Source of the DNA: Myxococcales bacterium
GTDB lineage: Bacteria > Myxococcota_A > Polyangia > Polyangiales > Polyangiaceae
Assembly (NCBI GenBank): GCA_016191785.1
Contig: JACPVJ010000117.1
Coordinates: 124,001-188,000, forward strand
DNA length: 64,000 nucleotides
Direction of reading: 5' to 3'
Shown: positions 59,452 to 64,000 of the stretch, one piece after another
Layout: each line of letters begins with the position of its first letter
Numbering within the stretch: the stretch's first letter is position 1
The notes under the pieces: model-generated
Told to the model about the DNA's origin: nothing
Databases searched by the model: none
The model's input: only the letters and a program-made list of their open reading frames with translations
Translations under genes and position numbers: made by a program

Positions 59452-59889
59452 TCAGCGGCACGCTGCGGGCATGCCGGCGCCCTTGAGCGCGCCCGAGACG
59501 ATGCCAGTGACGCTCGCCTTGTCTTTGCCCTGGGCCACTGCCGCGTTGCAGGCCGCCGCGGCCTGCATCATGTACAGGCTGGTGGGCGGGGGAGCGCTGG
59601 CGGCGTTCTGAGCCAAGGCCGCGCAGCACGCCTTCAAGCTGGCAGCGGGGACCCCCTTGCCGACCTTGGCGTCCGCGTCGGCGTCGCCGGCGTCACCGTC
59701 ATCGCCGGCGTCTTCGACCTCCATCACCACCGGGGCGCTGGGCGTGGCGGCGGGCGCCGCCGAGGGCAAGGGCGGCGGGGGCTCGTCCTTCTTGCAGCCA
59801 GCGTAGAGAGCGAAGCTCACCGGCACGAACAGCCCGAGCAGGATGGGGGTGACGAGCGTGCGCGCAGCGGATTCTGAAGCCTTCTTCAT
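59452..59889 (-). CDS. Small lipoprotein with acidic linker, family A
   Basis: A 145-residue protein with a lipoprotein signal (lipobox YAGC), a Pro/Ala and Asp-rich linker (DAGDDGDAGDADAD), and a helical domain with a double Cys (LKACCAALAQ) and a further Cys (ACNAAV). It is similar in order and motif to the next gene, so they are probably paralogues. ATG 59889 precedes a positively charged signal. Confidence 0.7.
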   Translation of the reverse strand: MKKASESAARTLVTPILLGLFVPVSFALYAGCKKDEPPPPLPSAAPAATPSAPVVMEVEDAGDDGDAGDADADAKVGKGVPAASLKACCAALAQNAASAPPPTSLYMMQAAAACNAAVAQGKDKASVTGIVSGALKGAGMPAACR

Positions 59890-59957
59890 CGGGTCCTCCG
59901 AGACGGTGCTAGCGGTCAGACGAGGGTCAGGGGCAGATCATTGGCAATCGGCGGACT

Positions 59958-60503
59958 TCAGCAGCCGCCGGGGATGGGAACGCCCTGCAGCTGGGCGCGG
60001 ATGGTGGTCTTCGCCGAGGCCGCGTCGGCGGCGCCCTTCTTCACCTGGGCGGCGATGCCCGTGCACACCGCGGCGGCGGCTCGGTACTTGTTGACGTGCG
60101 GGGTGCCCTTCTTCGACTCCGCGTTCAAGCTGGCACAGCACGCTTCGATGGCCTTTGCGTCTGCCGCGCTGTTGCCCGCGGGCTTGCCTGCGTCCGGCGC
60201 GGCGGCATCGGGAGCGGACGCGTCTTTTGCGCCGGCGTCCTTGGGCTTCACTCCCGCGTCGGTGGCGAGCTTGGTCGTGGTGGCCACCGGAGTGGGAGTG
60301 GTGTCGGCCTTCTCGGGCTCGGCGCTGGCCGTCGGCTCGGGGGCGGCGGGCGCCTCGGCGGAGGGCGGCGGCGGAGCGGGGACCGCCGCGGTCGCCGTGG
60401 TCGCGGTGTCGCCGCCGCTCTTCTTGCAGGCGAGCAGCGCGAGCACGACCGCCGCACCTGCGAACACGGTGGACCGGGCGCCGGGCTTTGCTCGCTTCAG
60501 CAT
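59958..60503 (-). CDS. Small lipoprotein with Pro/Ala linker, family A
   Basis: A 181-residue protein with a lipoprotein signal (lipobox LLAC), a Pro/Ala/Glu/Asp-rich linker (about residues 30-105), and a C-terminal helical domain with IEACCASLNAE and VCTGIA, parallel to the previous gene (KACCAAL, ACNAAV). A last Cys ends both. The paralogues are 68 bases apart and may form an operon starting here. Confidence 0.7.
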   Translation of the reverse strand: MLKRAKPGARSTVFAGAAVVLALLACKKSGGDTATTATAAVPAPPPPSAEAPAAPEPTASAEPEKADTTPTPVATTTKLATDAGVKPKDAGAKDASAPDAAAPDAGKPAGNSAADAKAIEACCASLNAESKKGTPHVNKYRAAAAVCTGIAAQVKKGAADAASAKTTIRAQLQGVPIPGGC

Positions 60504-60566
60504 GGGGGTTCTTTTATCAGGAATTGACCGGGCGCGTGATCCTTCTCCGCTGACAACGCGCTGGCA

Positions 60567-60591
60567 GGCCCAGGGCTTTCAGCCCTGGGCC
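60567..60591. terminator. Perfect 11-bp hairpin after nrdJ
   Basis: GGCCCAGGGCT (60567-60577) and AGCCCTGGGCC (60581-60591) with loop TTC. It lies 22 bases after the nrdJ stop codon. No T tract follows on either strand, so it is a terminator-like structure or RNA stabiliser rather than a textbook terminator. Confidence 0.6.
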
Positions 60592-60613
60592 GCCGGGCCG
60601 ACCCGGCTCCCCC

Positions 60614-63844
<3,231 letters not shown>

Positions 63845-64000
63845 CCCTCTCTCCTTCACTTGCGGCATGCTCTGCCTTCACCCGCGCGCGGCACCGGTCC
63901 GCGGGCGGGCCAAAAGGACCCCAGCAGCCACTCCCTTCGGTCGAGGGGAGGGCGTCGGGACCCCCGGTTGTCCAAGCTCTTCGTTCGTCTGCGGATGGCT
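63845..64000. other. Upstream region of nrdJ
   Basis: These 156 bases hold no gene. A C/G-rich hairpin, CTCCC-TTCGGTCGA-GGGGAG region, lies at about 63931-63950. No cobalamin-riboswitch box or NrdR box is visible. The nrdJ promoter is probably here, or just outside the window. Confidence 0.4.

Noticed and set aside
63845..64000. Cobalamin riboswitch before nrdJ
   Set aside because: No B12-box-like sequence was found in the available leader; a riboswitch further upstream cannot be seen.

Overview
The window is GC-rich, gene-dense bacterial chromosome with many GTG starts, ATGA-type overlaps and numerous lipoproteins. A C-terminal MYXO-CTERM-like tail, an MglA-like GTPase, Tudor-knot and beta-propeller lipoproteins, and a Met-zincin peptidase all point to a myxobacterium (Myxococcota, probably Polyangia). 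This placement is inferred from gene content only.

Layout. 1-5.4 kb: end of a Met-zincin peptidase, then tatD and a TonB-like protein. 5.4-16.7 kb: tRNA-Met(CAT); a subtilisin-like FG-GAP protease coupled to a response regulator carrying an XRE helix-turn-helix; an HD protein; selD, which reads through an in-frame TGA (selenocysteine); a hemerythrin; a large PD40/cytochrome-like lipoprotein; a DUF2231 membrane protein divergent from a membrane-anchored LuxR-type regulator. 16.6-25.3 kb: one minus-strand block with two unequal heme-copper-oxidase subunit I homologues, a CuA subunit II, two one-helix proteins, a SCO protein, a cytochrome b/ferredoxin/FlpD fusion and a tryptophanase. 25.3-30.3 kb: a three-cysteine Rrf2 (NsrR-like) regulator, a cytochrome c lipoprotein, a radical SAM/SPASM protein, a Crp/Fnr regulator, a DUF59 protein, an NnrS-like membrane protein and a DUF2478 protein. 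Together 17-30 kb looks like a respiratory or nitric-oxide-related region. 30.3-34.7 kb: a nucleotidyltransferase pair and a caspase-like/beta-propeller pair.

34.8-36.9 kb is a small relic island at the 3' end of a tRNA-Pro(CGG) gene: a 3' integrase fragment, an 80-bp degenerate repeat at the far end, and a three-gene unit headed by a Tse2-like ADP-ribosyltransferase toxin. A second identical tRNA-Pro(CGG) lies 2.35 kb further on, beyond a fasciclin lipoprotein and an L,D-transpeptidase lipoprotein. 39.3-64 kb is mostly housekeeping: etfBA, nadB, a patatin-like protein with an altered nucleophile motif, PrsW, hflX, a homoserine kinase-like protein, an M48 peptidase, a dynamin-like GTPase with argH, an MglA-like GTPase/PocR histidine kinase/thiL unit, several small lipoproteins, and class II ribonucleotide reductase nrdJ.

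The most noteworthy items are the selenoprotein SelD with a visible SECIS-like hairpin, the unusual heme-copper oxidase cluster with its NsrR-like regulator, and the toxin island at tRNA-Pro.
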